Shown here piece by piece: positions 35,441 to 43,640 of a stretch of 64,000 nt of DNA (positions are counted from its first letter, which is position 1; every line of letters starts with the position of its first letter). Position numbers and translations under genes: made by a program. Origin of the DNA: CAZBXD01 sp965216395. GTDB lineage: Bacteria; Pseudomonadota; Alphaproteobacteria; Micavibrionales; SZUA-601. The DNA is taken from positions 682,001 to 746,000 of the forward strand of contig OZ244156.1 of assembly GCA_965216395.1 (NCBI GenBank). The letters run 5' to 3'. Under the pieces are notes generated by a model. The model saw only the letters and a list, made by a program, of their open reading frames with translations. It had not been told where the DNA came from and did no database searches.

Positions 35441-36997
35441 CTAGGCCGCCTTTTCTTCCACATAGTCAAGGCGTGGAAAAACACCTTCTGGTTTATTGAT
35501 TTTTTGGCCTGTTTGTAAAAGCGGATCTTTCTCAGAAATACTAGAAAAAACACGCTTATCATGCGGTACACCAAGTTGGTCTAAAACTTTACACGCATTA
35601 TCTGGCATAACAGGTTGTAACATCACAGCAATACGAGCAATCGTTTCGGCTAGAATGGCTAAAACTTTTTGCATCGCGGCTGGATCTGTTTTCTTTAAAG
35701 TCCATGGCGCTTGTTCATCAATATATGTATTGGCAGAACGTGACAAATCAATCACCACTTCAAGATATTTATCAATTTGGCAAAGATCCATATATTCACG
35801 CGATTTTTGTAATGTTGTAATGGATAATTCGGCTAAATCGCTGTTCTGATAATCAGAAAAATCACGAATAATACCATCACAGTTTTTATAAATCATAGAA
35901 AGCGTGCGTTGTGCTAAATTACCAAAATTATTGGCTAAATCGGCGTTGATTTTATCGGTCGCTTGTTTATTGGAAAAATCACCATCATTACCAAAAGGAA
36001 TCATACTAAGCAGCGCATAACGCAACGGATCAAGGCCGTATTGTTCAATTGCATCTTGGGGGATGATGGCATTTCCAAGAGATTTGGACATTTTACGTCC
36101 CTCCACTGTCCACCATCCGTGGGCAAATACACGTTTAAAAACCGGCAAATCAGCTGCCATGAGAAAAGCGGGCCAATAAACCGCATGAAAACGAAGAATA
36201 TCTTTGCCGATTAAATGGACATCACATGGCCAAAATTCATTCATGTTATGTGTGTTTTCTGGATATCCTAAGGCATTGATATAGTTACTTAAAGCATCAA
36301 TCCAAACATACATCACATGTTTTTCATCACCAGGAACGGGAACCCCCCAATCAAATGTTGTTCGACTGATTGATAAGTCACGTAAACCCGATTTAATAAA
36401 GCTTATTACTTCATTATAGCGAGTTTTTGGCATGACTGCTGTGGGGTTTTCTTGGTAAAATTTCAATAGTGGTTCTTCAAAAGCAGAAAGTTTGAAAAAA
36501 TAGCTTTCTTCTTCCATCCATGTAACAGGAGATTTGGAGGCAATCGCTATTTTATTTCCCTGGCCATCTTCGGTCAGCTCACTTTCATCATAATAGGCCT
36601 CGTCGCTGACTGCGTACCAGCCGCTGTAACTGCCTTTATAAATATACCCATTATCAAAGAGCTTCTTCCACAAGGCCTGCGCCCCTTTCTTATGATCTTC
36701 ATCCGTTGTACGGATAAAATAATCATTCGATAAATTAAGTAAAGGCGTAAATTCTTGGAATTTTTTGACTTCCTTATCACAATATTCTTGCGGTAAAAGC
36801 TCTTCTTTTTCAGCACATTGTAAGACTTTTAAGCCATGTTCATCACTGCCTGTCAAATAATAGGTATTTTTACCATCTAAATTCATAAAACGTTTGAGCG
36901 TATCAGCAGCAATAGACGTATAAGCCGTCCCAATATGGGGGGTTCCACTCAAATAATAAATGGGCGTTGTAATATAATAGGTGTTTTTATCTGCCAT
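35441..36997 (-). CDS. metG: Methionyl-tRNA synthetase
   Basis: Class I aminoacyl-tRNA synthetase. The HIGH-type motif appears as GTPHIGTAYT near the N-terminus and the KMSKS loop as GRKMSKSLGN near residue 290. The anticodon-binding domain covers the last 170 residues. The protein lacks the C-terminal EMAP-II-like tRNA-binding extension, as in other short alphaproteobacterial MetG. I place the start at the ATG of MADKNTYYITTP (518 residues); an ATG 33 bases upstream would add 11 polar residues and is nearly as plausible. Confidence 0.96.
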   Translation of the reverse strand: MADKNTYYITTPIYYLSGTPHIGTAYTSIAADTLKRFMNLDGKNTYYLTGSDEHGLKVLQCAEKEELLPQEYCDKEVKKFQEFTPLLNLSNDYFIRTTDEDHKKGAQALWKKLFDNGYIYKGSYSGWYAVSDEAYYDESELTEDGQGNKIAIASKSPVTWMEEESYFFKLSAFEEPLLKFYQENPTAVMPKTRYNEVISFIKSGLRDLSISRTTFDWGVPVPGDEKHVMYVWIDALSNYINALGYPENTHNMNEFWPCDVHLIGKDILRFHAVYWPAFLMAADLPVFKRVFAHGWWTVEGRKMSKSLGNAIIPQDAIEQYGLDPLRYALLSMIPFGNDGDFSNKQATDKINADLANNFGNLAQRTLSMIYKNCDGIIRDFSDYQNSDLAELSITTLQKSREYMDLCQIDKYLEVVIDLSRSANTYIDEQAPWTLKKTDPAAMQKVLAILAETIARIAVMLQPVMPDNACKVLDQLGVPHDKRVFSSISEKDPLLQTGQKINKPEGVFPRLDYVEEKAA

Positions 36998-37039
36998 GGT
37001 GTTTATGCTCTTATTTTTGATCTTTGGCATGATAACGCT

Positions 37040-38038
37040 TTAAATCATAGCTCGCAAGGCATGAAGTAGAACCAATTTCCGATCTAAAAAAGATTCCTGA
37101 CCCGTGGCAAAAACAGCCGTAACCTTATCATAAATTTCAATAAGTTGAGCGACAGTTTTATCGCTTATAATAAGCTCTAGTTCACGCAAATCATCGCGAT
37201 CGACCGAATAAATTTTTTGATCGATGGATTGTTGAATCAATTGTTTTAGTAAGTTTTGAATAAAGAAAAACTCTTGATCTTTTGAACTATGACCGTATTC
37301 TTCACAAAATTTAAGAAGGGAAACTTCCCTACCCTTATTCATATCATCTAAAACATTTCTGAAATCCTCATCAATTGCCAAAGCATTCATATCAATGAGC
37401 TTATAAGCATTACCTAAGCTCCCTTCAGATAATTGTGCATATCTGTCAATTTCTTGCTGTGTTAAGTCTAAAAACTTATCTTCCAATTCATCAATAATGT
37501 GCTTTTGGCTTAATGTATCTAAACGCAATAATTGGCATCGAGAACGGATTGTAGGCAAAAAACCACCTGTATTTTCACATATAAGAAAAATAGTTGACCG
37601 CTCAGGCGGTTCTTCCAATATTTTTAAAATCGCATTTTGAGCGTTGCGGTTCATCGTATGACTTTTATCAACCACAACAAATCGCCAAGCATTATCAACA
37701 GAGGTTTGACGAAAAAACGGGGTAATTTTGTGAATTTCATTGACAGTTAAGATGGATTTATATTGTTGTTTTTTCTCATCGAAACTGGGGGTAATCATTA
37801 AAATATTTGGATGGCTGCCCGCTGCAATCTTTTGTTCGAGAGATTGCGTTTTCTGTGCATCTTGATCTAATTTTAAAGCATGTTTTATGACATGAAACAC
37901 AAAAGTTGTTTTGCCAATCCCCTCTTTCCCACTTACCATCAAAGCATGGGGTAATTGACTTTGATTAGCGAGGGCTTTCATTTGGTCAAAGGGTTTTTGA
38001 TGACCAAATAAATCAGGATTTTCTCTTGGAAGTAACAT
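37040..38038 (-). CDS. holB: DNA polymerase III delta-prime subunit
   Basis: Clamp-loader stator subunit. An AAA+ fold of about 200 residues starts with a Walker A-like SGKEGIGKTTF and has the Walker B/sensor region VVVDKSHTMNRNAQNAILKILEEPP, typical of delta-prime and gamma/tau. The usual zinc-binding cysteines of gamma are absent, as in many alphaproteobacterial HolB. It is 332 residues long and sits between tmk and metG, the conserved class arrangement. Confidence 0.93.
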   Translation of the reverse strand: MLLPRENPDLFGHQKPFDQMKALANQSQLPHALMVSGKEGIGKTTFVFHVIKHALKLDQDAQKTQSLEQKIAAGSHPNILMITPSFDEKKQQYKSILTVNEIHKITPFFRQTSVDNAWRFVVVDKSHTMNRNAQNAILKILEEPPERSTIFLICENTGGFLPTIRSRCQLLRLDTLSQKHIIDELEDKFLDLTQQEIDRYAQLSEGSLGNAYKLIDMNALAIDEDFRNVLDDMNKGREVSLLKFCEEYGHSSKDQEFFFIQNLLKQLIQQSIDQKIYSVDRDDLRELELIISDKTVAQLIEIYDKVTAVFATGQESFLDRKLVLLHALRAMI

Positions 38039-38050
38039 GATATAAAATTA

Positions 38051-38695
38051 TTATGGAAGTAAGCGCGTTGTGACAGAGTCTATAATCGCTTTATGGACAT
38101 CTTCAAGTGATAAATTTGTTGTCGCAATAACAGCAAAAAGGTCTTTTTCATTCTCAGCCATTTCTAAAAAACCCGTGCGCAACCTTTCGTGGAAAGAGAG
38201 TTCAATATTTTCGAAACGATCTTCCACCGCTGCTTGCCCTTGCCTTCCTTTGGTACGTTTGAGCCCCTCTACTGGATCAATATCGAGTAAAATCGTTAAA
38301 TCAGGTTGAAAACTTTCTCTCACAATATCATATAGATTTTTAAGGATATCCATATCAATACCATGGCCGTAACCCTGATACGCATAGCTTGAATGAACGT
38401 AACGATCACTGATAACCCATTTTCCTTCATCAAGCGCTGGTTTAATTTTCTTAATAATATGATCACGGCGCGCGGCGAAAAATAAGAAAGCTTCTGTGAG
38501 AGGGTCCCACTTATCTTCAGCACCCGTTAAAACCAGTTTGCGAATTTCTTCTGCGCCTTCTGACCCTCCAGGTTCTCTTGTTGTAATAACGTCAATTTCT
38601 TGATTTTCCAACCATTCTTTAAGGGCTATAATTTGCGAAGATTTGCCCGCACCATCGCCCCCTTCGATTGTGATAAATTTCCCTTTTTGTGCCAT
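38051..38695 (-). CDS. tmk: Thymidylate kinase
   Basis: Phosphorylates dTMP to dTDP. The 214 residues begin with the P-loop FITIEGGDGAGKSSQI and contain the dTMP-binding DR-Y motif (ISDRYVHSSYAYQG) and the LID region with GLKRTKGR. The neighbourhood (dacA upstream, holB downstream) is the usual alphaproteobacterial one, with gaps of 3 and 12 bases. Confidence 0.97.
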   Translation of the reverse strand: MAQKGKFITIEGGDGAGKSSQIIALKEWLENQEIDVITTREPGGSEGAEEIRKLVLTGAEDKWDPLTEAFLFFAARRDHIIKKIKPALDEGKWVISDRYVHSSYAYQGYGHGIDMDILKNLYDIVRESFQPDLTILLDIDPVEGLKRTKGRQGQAAVEDRFENIELSFHERLRTGFLEMAENEKDLFAVIATTNLSLEDVHKAIIDSVTTRLLP

Positions 38696-38698
38696 AAT

Positions 38699-39826
38699 TT
38701 ATTCTCCTGAGAATAGTGTTTTTGCTCGCTGAATAACACGACCTACCAAACCGATTTCAGAAACAGATTGACCTGCATAGAGTGCGTATCTTTTTTCAGG
38801 AAAACTTCCCATTTTTACAACTAAAATACCTAATTCTTGCCCTTCAATAATAGGAGCTTTAACAGGTGATTTAACACGTACAGACACATCCAATTTATCC
38901 TTATACGCTCTTTCATATATTGCGCGGATATCTTTATCCACAATAAGAGGAACGGTTTTTTCTTGTCCCATCCAAACATCAACATTCTCAACGATATCTC
39001 CTTTATTAAAAAGTGTGATATTGTCAAAGTTACTCATACCCCATTTCAAGATACGTGCGGATTCATCGGCTCTTTCTTTTTCGCTTTCTAAACCATTAAC
39101 CACCAAAATAAGACGTCGATCATCTTTTTTCGCTGAAGCCATTAAACCGTAACCGGCGACCTCTGTATGGCCGGTTTTAATACCGTCAACACCAATATCC
39201 CGATATAAAAGCGGGTTTCTATTTTTTTGTGTAATATTACTGAAAGTGAATTCTTTCTCACTGTAATATTTATAATATTCTGGGAAATCATGCACAATAT
39301 GATAGGCCAATAGCGCTAAATCATAAGCGGTTGAATAATGATTAACATCGGGCCAGCCACTGGCATTAACGAAATGACTGTTTTGCATACCTAGTTCTTT
39401 GGCCTTAGATGTAATCATCTCTGCAAAGCTTTTTTCACTGCCTGAAAGACCTTCTGCCAGAACGATTGTTGCATCATTGCCTGATTGGACGATTACACCA
39501 CGGATAAGATCTTCAACTTTAACTTTTTTACCAACTTCGACGAACATTTTTGATCCACCCATGCGCCAGGCTTTCTCACTTACTGGAAATTCATCGGTTA
39601 AACTTATTTGCCCGTTTCTTAATGCATCAAAAACAGCATACATCGTCATAACTTTACTCATTGACGATGTTGGCATTTTATCTTGTGAGTTTTTGTCCAT
39701 CAAAACTGTACGCGTTTCAACATCAATTAATACAGCTTGTTTTGCCTTTGTTTCAAACGCATATACGTTTGAAATTCCCGTAAAATAGATTAAAAGTAAA
39801 GCCGTCGTTATTTTTAAAAAATTCAT
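38699..39826 (-). CDS. dacA: D-alanyl-D-alanine carboxypeptidase, penicillin-binding protein 5/6 family
   Basis: Trims the terminal D-Ala from peptidoglycan pentapeptides in the periplasm. A signal peptide (about residues 1-23) is followed by the peptidase S11 domain with all three active-site motifs: SMSK (S-x-x-K) near residue 55, SGN near 117 and KTG near 218. A PBP5 C-terminal beta domain follows, and the last residues (LVGRVIQRAKTLF) can form the amphipathic membrane anchor. It is downstream of rlpA, with tmk 3 bases further on. Confidence 0.95.
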   Translation of the reverse strand: MNFLKITTALLLIYFTGISNVYAFETKAKQAVLIDVETRTVLMDKNSQDKMPTSSMSKVMTMYAVFDALRNGQISLTDEFPVSEKAWRMGGSKMFVEVGKKVKVEDLIRGVIVQSGNDATIVLAEGLSGSEKSFAEMITSKAKELGMQNSHFVNASGWPDVNHYSTAYDLALLAYHIVHDFPEYYKYYSEKEFTFSNITQKNRNPLLYRDIGVDGIKTGHTEVAGYGLMASAKKDDRRLILVVNGLESEKERADESARILKWGMSNFDNITLFNKGDIVENVDVWMGQEKTVPLIVDKDIRAIYERAYKDKLDVSVRVKSPVKAPIIEGQELGILVVKMGSFPEKRYALYAGQSVSEIGLVGRVIQRAKTLFSGE

Positions 39827-39865
39827 TATCTTATTTATTCTTTCTGTATTTATTACATTTATTTT

Positions 39866-40786
39866 TTAATCAATAATAAGCTGTGCCCCATCAAAACCTT
39901 CATCAATCGCTTTATTAAGGATAGCGTCAGCCTGTTCAACATTGGCCAGTGGGCCAATACGGACACGGTTAAATTGACGCCCATCAATGATAACTGAATA
40001 AACGGAACTATTTCCTAAATAGGCAACTTTATCCTGATAACGCCGTGCATTGTTTATATCTGAAAAAGAAGCCATTTGTATATATATGTTATTGTTTTTA
40101 CGAACAGGTTGCTTGGTGACCACTGGATCGGGCATAAAGCGCCCATCATCGTTATGACCTTGGATAGGGGTTGTCACTTGAGATGAAGCAACAGAAAAAT
40201 CTTCTGACCTTGTTTTTAACCCTGCTTTCTTAGCCGCAGCATATTGTAATTCAACGGGCCTGCCTTGCATCGCTGCATCAGCCATCGCTTGACTTTCACG
40301 TGGCAAAACCTGCACCCGCACACGGGCCGTACCATTATTTTTAAAACCAAGCAATTCAGCACCACGTTTAGAAACATCGATTATACGCCCTCTTTTAAAC
40401 GGACCACGATCATTAATACGCAAAACCAATGAACGCCCATTATCCAGATTGGTTACCTTAACCAAAGACGGCATTTGTAAGGTAGGATGCGCCGCTGTAA
40501 GATCATTCTGATTAAAAACCTCACCATTAGCTGTCAATTTTCCATGAAATTTAGGCCCATACCAAGATGCGACACCCGTTTGGTCGTAGGTATAACTTTC
40601 CACAGGGGTATACCAAACGCCACTTACACGATATGGTCGACCAACCTTAAATGTCCCCCTACTTTGTCTTGCTTGTGGGACATCTTTAGGTTTTTGTATA
40701 TTTTTAATCCAATGAGACGCTAATTCTGTTTGCGCACATCCAGTTAAGGTTATAAGTGATAAAATTATTATAAGTATTTGTTTCAT
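39866..40786 (-). CDS. rlpA: RlpA-like septal ring lytic transglycosylase lipoprotein with SPOR domain
   Basis: A 306-residue lipoprotein. The signal sequence ends in the lipobox LTGC (Cys17). The double-psi beta-barrel RlpA domain lies at about residues 70-165 (TGVASWYGPKFHGKLTANGEVF, seen as ASWYGP and GKLTANGE; then NDRGPFKRGRIIDVSKRGAELLG). A C-terminal SPOR domain (about 228-303) would target denuded glycan at the division septum. The mltB-rlpA-dacA trio is a conserved cell-wall cluster in this class. Confidence 0.95.
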   Translation of the reverse strand: MKQILIIILSLITLTGCAQTELASHWIKNIQKPKDVPQARQSRGTFKVGRPYRVSGVWYTPVESYTYDQTGVASWYGPKFHGKLTANGEVFNQNDLTAAHPTLQMPSLVKVTNLDNGRSLVLRINDRGPFKRGRIIDVSKRGAELLGFKNNGTARVRVQVLPRESQAMADAAMQGRPVELQYAAAKKAGLKTRSEDFSVASSQVTTPIQGHNDDGRFMPDPVVTKQPVRKNNNIYIQMASFSDINNARRYQDKVAYLGNSSVYSVIIDGRQFNRVRIGPLANVEQADAILNKAIDEGFDGAQLIID

Positions 40787-40803
40787 ATATCTTTATTTTG
40801 TTA

Positions 40804-41700
40804 TTATTTCATTTTTATTTGATCGGCAAATAGACCTACGGCTGCGGCAAACTTATTGGAATTATTCCATTTTTTCAAGACATTAAAATTATCATATTTA
40901 ACATACGGCCATTGATTTGTTTCATCAAGCATGATCTTCGTACCGTTATCGCCTTTGTATTGATTATTTGTGAAAAGATAACCTACACCTTGATCTGTTA
41001 TCCAACCTTTTTGGATGAGATAATGAGAAATTGAAGCAAAAATATCTTTCTTATTCGTCCAAATATCGCGTTTACCGTCCCCATCGCCATCTTGGGCTAA
41101 ACTTTGATAACTGGTTGGCATAAATTGACATTGCCCCATAGCTCCTTGAAATGAACCAAGCATTTTATCAGCACTGATATGATTATCATCTAAGATTTCT
41201 AGCGCGGCAAAAAGCTGCTCTTCAAAAAACTTTTTTCGCCTCCCTTCATAAGCAAGCGTTGCCGTTGCCTCAATCACATTAAACCCGCCCATATTACGGC
41301 CAAAATCACTTTCCATTCCCCACAAAGCAATCACATATTCTGCTGGAACCAACCCACCATTGAGTTTTTCAATATCATTTTTATATTTTTTATAAAGCAT
41401 CCGGCCTTTAGCGATCCTTTTTTCAGGAATAACAGCATTTCTATACCGTTCAAAGGTCCAAACACCTTCGGGTTGCTTCTGATCTAATTCAACAATGCGC
41501 TCTTTATACACAACATCGGCAAAAGCCTGATCAATAGTGATCGCACGAATACCTTTTTCACCTGCTCGTACTTTTAATCTATCGACATATTCTTGAAAGC
41601 TCATACCAGTCTGTGATGATGCTAATAAATTTTGTATAGATCCCAAGTAAAGGGACAGAGTAACTAAAAATATGAATTTTAAGGATGTATTGTATTTCAT
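40804..41700 (-). CDS. mltB: Lytic murein transglycosylase B
   Basis: Cleaves peptidoglycan glycan strands with anhydromuropeptide formation. The MltB domain is clear: AEYVIALWGMESDFGRNMGGFNV with the catalytic Glu, then GSFQGAMGQCQFMPTSY and DGDGDGKRDIW. I take the ATG of MKYNTSLKFIFLVTLSLYLG as start, because it gives a proper signal peptide; an upstream ATG 87 bases earlier adds residues unlike a signal. The tRNA-Ser gene lies divergently upstream. Confidence 0.93.
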   Translation of the reverse strand: MKYNTSLKFIFLVTLSLYLGSIQNLLASSQTGMSFQEYVDRLKVRAGEKGIRAITIDQAFADVVYKERIVELDQKQPEGVWTFERYRNAVIPEKRIAKGRMLYKKYKNDIEKLNGGLVPAEYVIALWGMESDFGRNMGGFNVIEATATLAYEGRRKKFFEEQLFAALEILDDNHISADKMLGSFQGAMGQCQFMPTSYQSLAQDGDGDGKRDIWTNKKDIFASISHYLIQKGWITDQGVGYLFTNNQYKGDNGTKIMLDETNQWPYVKYDNFNVLKKWNNSNKFAAAVGLFADQIKMK

Positions 41701-41844
41701 GTGAATACAGTAGCAAAATTGGGTTTTTCTTAAAAGAGTGTTTAAAAAATATTTTTTCTTGTATAAAACGCAAAAGATGCTTTGCATTTACGTTTAGTTT
41801 TGCTAAAAGAATATCCCGTATCAACCAAGTCATCATTTTTTTGC

Positions 41845-41934
41845 GGAGGGGTGGCAGAGTGGTTGAATGCACTGGTCTTGAAAACCAGCATGGGTGCAAG
41901 CCCATCGGGGGTTCGAATCCCTCCCCCTCTGCCA
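41845..41934 (+). tRNA. tRNA-Ser (anticodon TGA), CCA encoded
   Basis: A 90-base class II tRNA. The acceptor stem GGAGGGG pairs with CCCCTCT (one G-U), the D arm starts TGGCAGAGTGG, the anticodon loop CTTGAAA sits in a CTGGT/ACCAG stem, the long variable arm is present, and the T arm carries TTCGAAT. The 3' CCA is encoded. It marks the left boundary of the accessory block that ends at tRNA-Pro. Confidence 0.97.
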
Positions 41935-42012
41935 TTATCTTTACAATTATATTGCATCAACAGGTATTTTTGAAAAATATTTGTTTACATCATTTTAGGA
42001 ATATGTCATGCT

Positions 42013-42031
42013 ATTGATAATTATTATCAAT
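42013..42031. promoter_or_regulatory. Fur-box-like palindrome upstream of the small Cys-rich ORF and fur
   Basis: ATTGATAATTATTATCAAT, a perfect 9-1-9 inverted repeat with the GATAAT/ATTATC core of Fur operators. The 19-base string TGATAATTATTATCAATAA recurs exactly at 42781, on the other side of the fur gene. Confidence 0.75.
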
Positions 42032-42051
42032 AATAGATTAAGTATTATAAA

Positions 42052-42243
42052 ATGTGTTGGAATGAAGGTCAGCAAACTGATTTAGCAAAACTTGAACAAA
42101 TGGCAAAATGCGAAACATGTGATGAAATATGTCCTTTTGCACAAAATATTAAAACAGTGACGCTTGCATCAATTTATCTTAACGGCCTTTACCCCAAGCA
42201 ATCAAACATGACTTTGGTTGCGCATACAGCAACAATTTCATAA
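42052..42243 (+). CDS. Possible small Cys-containing protein under a Fur box
   Basis: A 63-residue open frame beginning 20 bases below the Fur-box palindrome and ending 54 bases before fur. It has four cysteines, three of them in the cluster KCETCDEICPF, which could bind iron or zinc. There is no good Shine-Dalgarno sequence. I recognise no family. The support is position and the cysteine cluster only; it could be a chance frame. Confidence 0.35.
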   Translation: MCWNEGQQTDLAKLEQMAKCETCDEICPFAQNIKTVTLASIYLNGLYPKQSNMTLVAHTATIS

Positions 42244-42297
42244 ATCTCCAATAAAAAATCTTTCACTTTGACCGGTTTTTGTGTGTATACTGCGTTT

Positions 42298-42705
42298 ATG
42301 AATAAACAAATTTTTGAAAACCTTTTCGCCGCTAAGGGTATTAAAATGACAGATCAACGTTGGACTGTCTTACAGGCGGTTGTTCAATCTGACGATCATC
42401 CCGATGCAGAAAAAGTTTTAGAACGCGTCAAAAAGATTGATCCACAAATCGGCATCGCCACGGTTTACCGCACGCTTTCAACGCTTGCCGATCTCGACAT
42501 TATTCAAAGCCATGATTTTAATGAAGGCCGTGCTCGATACGAGGTTATGAGCGATCATCATCATCACCTTATTGATACAAACACAGGTGAAGTAATTGAG
42601 TTCATCAATCCTGAAATTGAAACGCTAAAAGAAAAAATAGCCCAGGAATTGGGCTATGATTTAGTGGATCATAAATTAGAATTATATGGTGTTAAACGTA
42701 AATAG
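42298..42705 (+). CDS. fur: Fur-family metal-responsive repressor
   Basis: A 135-residue Fur regulator. The winged helix lies at about 1-80 (KGIKMTDQRWTVLQAV, IGIATVYRTLSTL recognition helix) and the dimerisation/metal domain starts with the HHHHLID segment near residue 87, followed by GEVIEF. The CxxC pairs of E. coli Fur are absent, as in many alphaproteobacterial Fur/Mur proteins. I use the ATG of MNKQIFENLF. A TATACT -10-like box ends only 6 bases before it and no Shine-Dalgarno is visible, so the mRNA may be leaderless. Two identical Fur-box-like palindromes flank the gene, which suggests autoregulation. Confidence 0.93.
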   Translation: MNKQIFENLFAAKGIKMTDQRWTVLQAVVQSDDHPDAEKVLERVKKIDPQIGIATVYRTLSTLADLDIIQSHDFNEGRARYEVMSDHHHHLIDTNTGEVIEFINPEIETLKEKIAQELGYDLVDHKLELYGVKRK

Positions 42706-42752
42706 GCCGCCTTTGCCGCACCACTGAAAAACATTTTGAGAAGATAACGCAT
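42669..42752 (-). CDS. Candidate Fur-controlled 27-residue small ORF antisense to the end of fur
   Basis: On the minus strand a strong AAGGAG lies 6 bases before an ATG that opens a 27-codon frame, MRYLLKMFFSGAAKAAYLRL and seven more residues, ending inside the 3' end of fur on the opposite strand. Immediately upstream is the second Fur-box-like palindrome, overlapping a plausible promoter (TTGATT, 16 bases, TAATAA). The product would be short, hydrophobic and basic. It could be a real small protein, or the transcript itself could be the functional product (antisense to fur). I recognise no family. Confidence 0.4.
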   Translation of the reverse strand: MRYLLKMFFSGAAKAAYLRLTPYNSNL

Positions 42753-42780
42753 TTTTTAACTCCTTATCATATCTTGATAG

Positions 42781-42797
42781 TGATAATTATTATCAAT
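42781..42797. promoter_or_regulatory. Second Fur-box-like palindrome, in the fur/asmA-like convergent gap
   Basis: TGATAATTATTATCAAT plus the following AA is identical to 19 bases of the box at 42013. It lies between two convergent genes, where an operator has no obvious role unless a minus-strand transcript starts here; such a small ORF with a strong ribosome-binding site is present 29 bases away. Confidence 0.65.
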
Positions 42798-42830
42798 AAA
42801 GATAATAAAATCAAGTTAAAAAAGACTCAA

Positions 42831-43577
42831 TTATTGACCAAATAAATTATTTAATGCGCCACCGATGGCATCGGATGCTTTATTCATCTGTTTATTAACC
42901 TCATCAACGGCATTATTAATCACTAATTTTGGCACTGCGGAATTTTGAATTGACCCCATCAAAGAACTAACGACACGTAATACAATTTGCCTTGCTGAAG
43001 CTGGATTTGTCTGGCTACCAATATTGCGCAGATGAATCACAGGAATATTAACAGATTGGTTGATATTTTGACCCGCGAGAGAAACAGCAGGTGTGAGAAC
43101 CGCATTTGAAATCCGTAAATCTTCAATGATAAATTCTTTTTTAGAGTCTTGTTTTTGAGAATTTGTGGCTTTGGCGCTAGAACTGGCTGATTTTTGTAGA
43201 TTATTTTGGATATTTTTAACATTACTTCCTTTTGCATTCACTTCGTAAAAAGCGGTTAAGCCATCAATACGAATACTGTCAACGACTAAGGGGTTACTCA
43301 ATATTTTATTACTCACCTGTACAGAGATCGTTGGAATTTTGAGAAAGTAATCGGTTTTAAACCCTTGCGGGTTAGCAATTTTTATATTTCTGAGCGTAAT
43401 GGTTTTATCCATCCATCCGATGGTCATCACACCCATCGTCACAGGGACTCCCAATTCACGCGTGGCAATTTCTTCTGCCTTATCAACGACAACAGTTTCA
43501 AGGTAAAGAAAGGCAAGCACAGCCACAATAAGCAATAAAGCGATCAAAACGCCAAAAATTCTTAACAACCATTTCAT
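42831..43577 (-). CDS. AsmA-like membrane-anchored protein
   Basis: A 248-residue protein with one N-terminal transmembrane helix (about 5-27) and a periplasmic part that starts like AsmA/DUF748 proteins: a beta-rich repeat with VDKAEEIATRELGVPVTMG, ITLRNIKIANPQGF and LVVDSIRIDGLTAFYEV. A Ser/Lys/Asn-rich linker at about 125-150 is followed by another beta segment and a C-terminal helix. Relatives take part in lipid transfer or outer-membrane homeostasis. This is a short member, and the function is uncertain. Confidence 0.7.
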   Translation of the reverse strand: MKWLLRIFGVLIALLLIVAVLAFLYLETVVVDKAEEIATRELGVPVTMGVMTIGWMDKTITLRNIKIANPQGFKTDYFLKIPTISVQVSNKILSNPLVVDSIRIDGLTAFYEVNAKGSNVKNIQNNLQKSASSSAKATNSQKQDSKKEFIIEDLRISNAVLTPAVSLAGQNINQSVNIPVIHLRNIGSQTNPASARQIVLRVVSSLMGSIQNSAVPKLVINNAVDEVNKQMNKASDAIGGALNNLFGQ

Positions 43578-43640
43578 GTCTGTCTCTCCCTTACTATGAG
43601 AGGTTTTAATATCATAAATTAGTAATCTTGGCTAGATTTC

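Noticed and set aside
41685..42017. Open frames on both strands across the tRNA-Ser gene
   Set aside because: They exist only because the tRNA lacks stops; the tRNA fold is complete and the frames show no coding signs.
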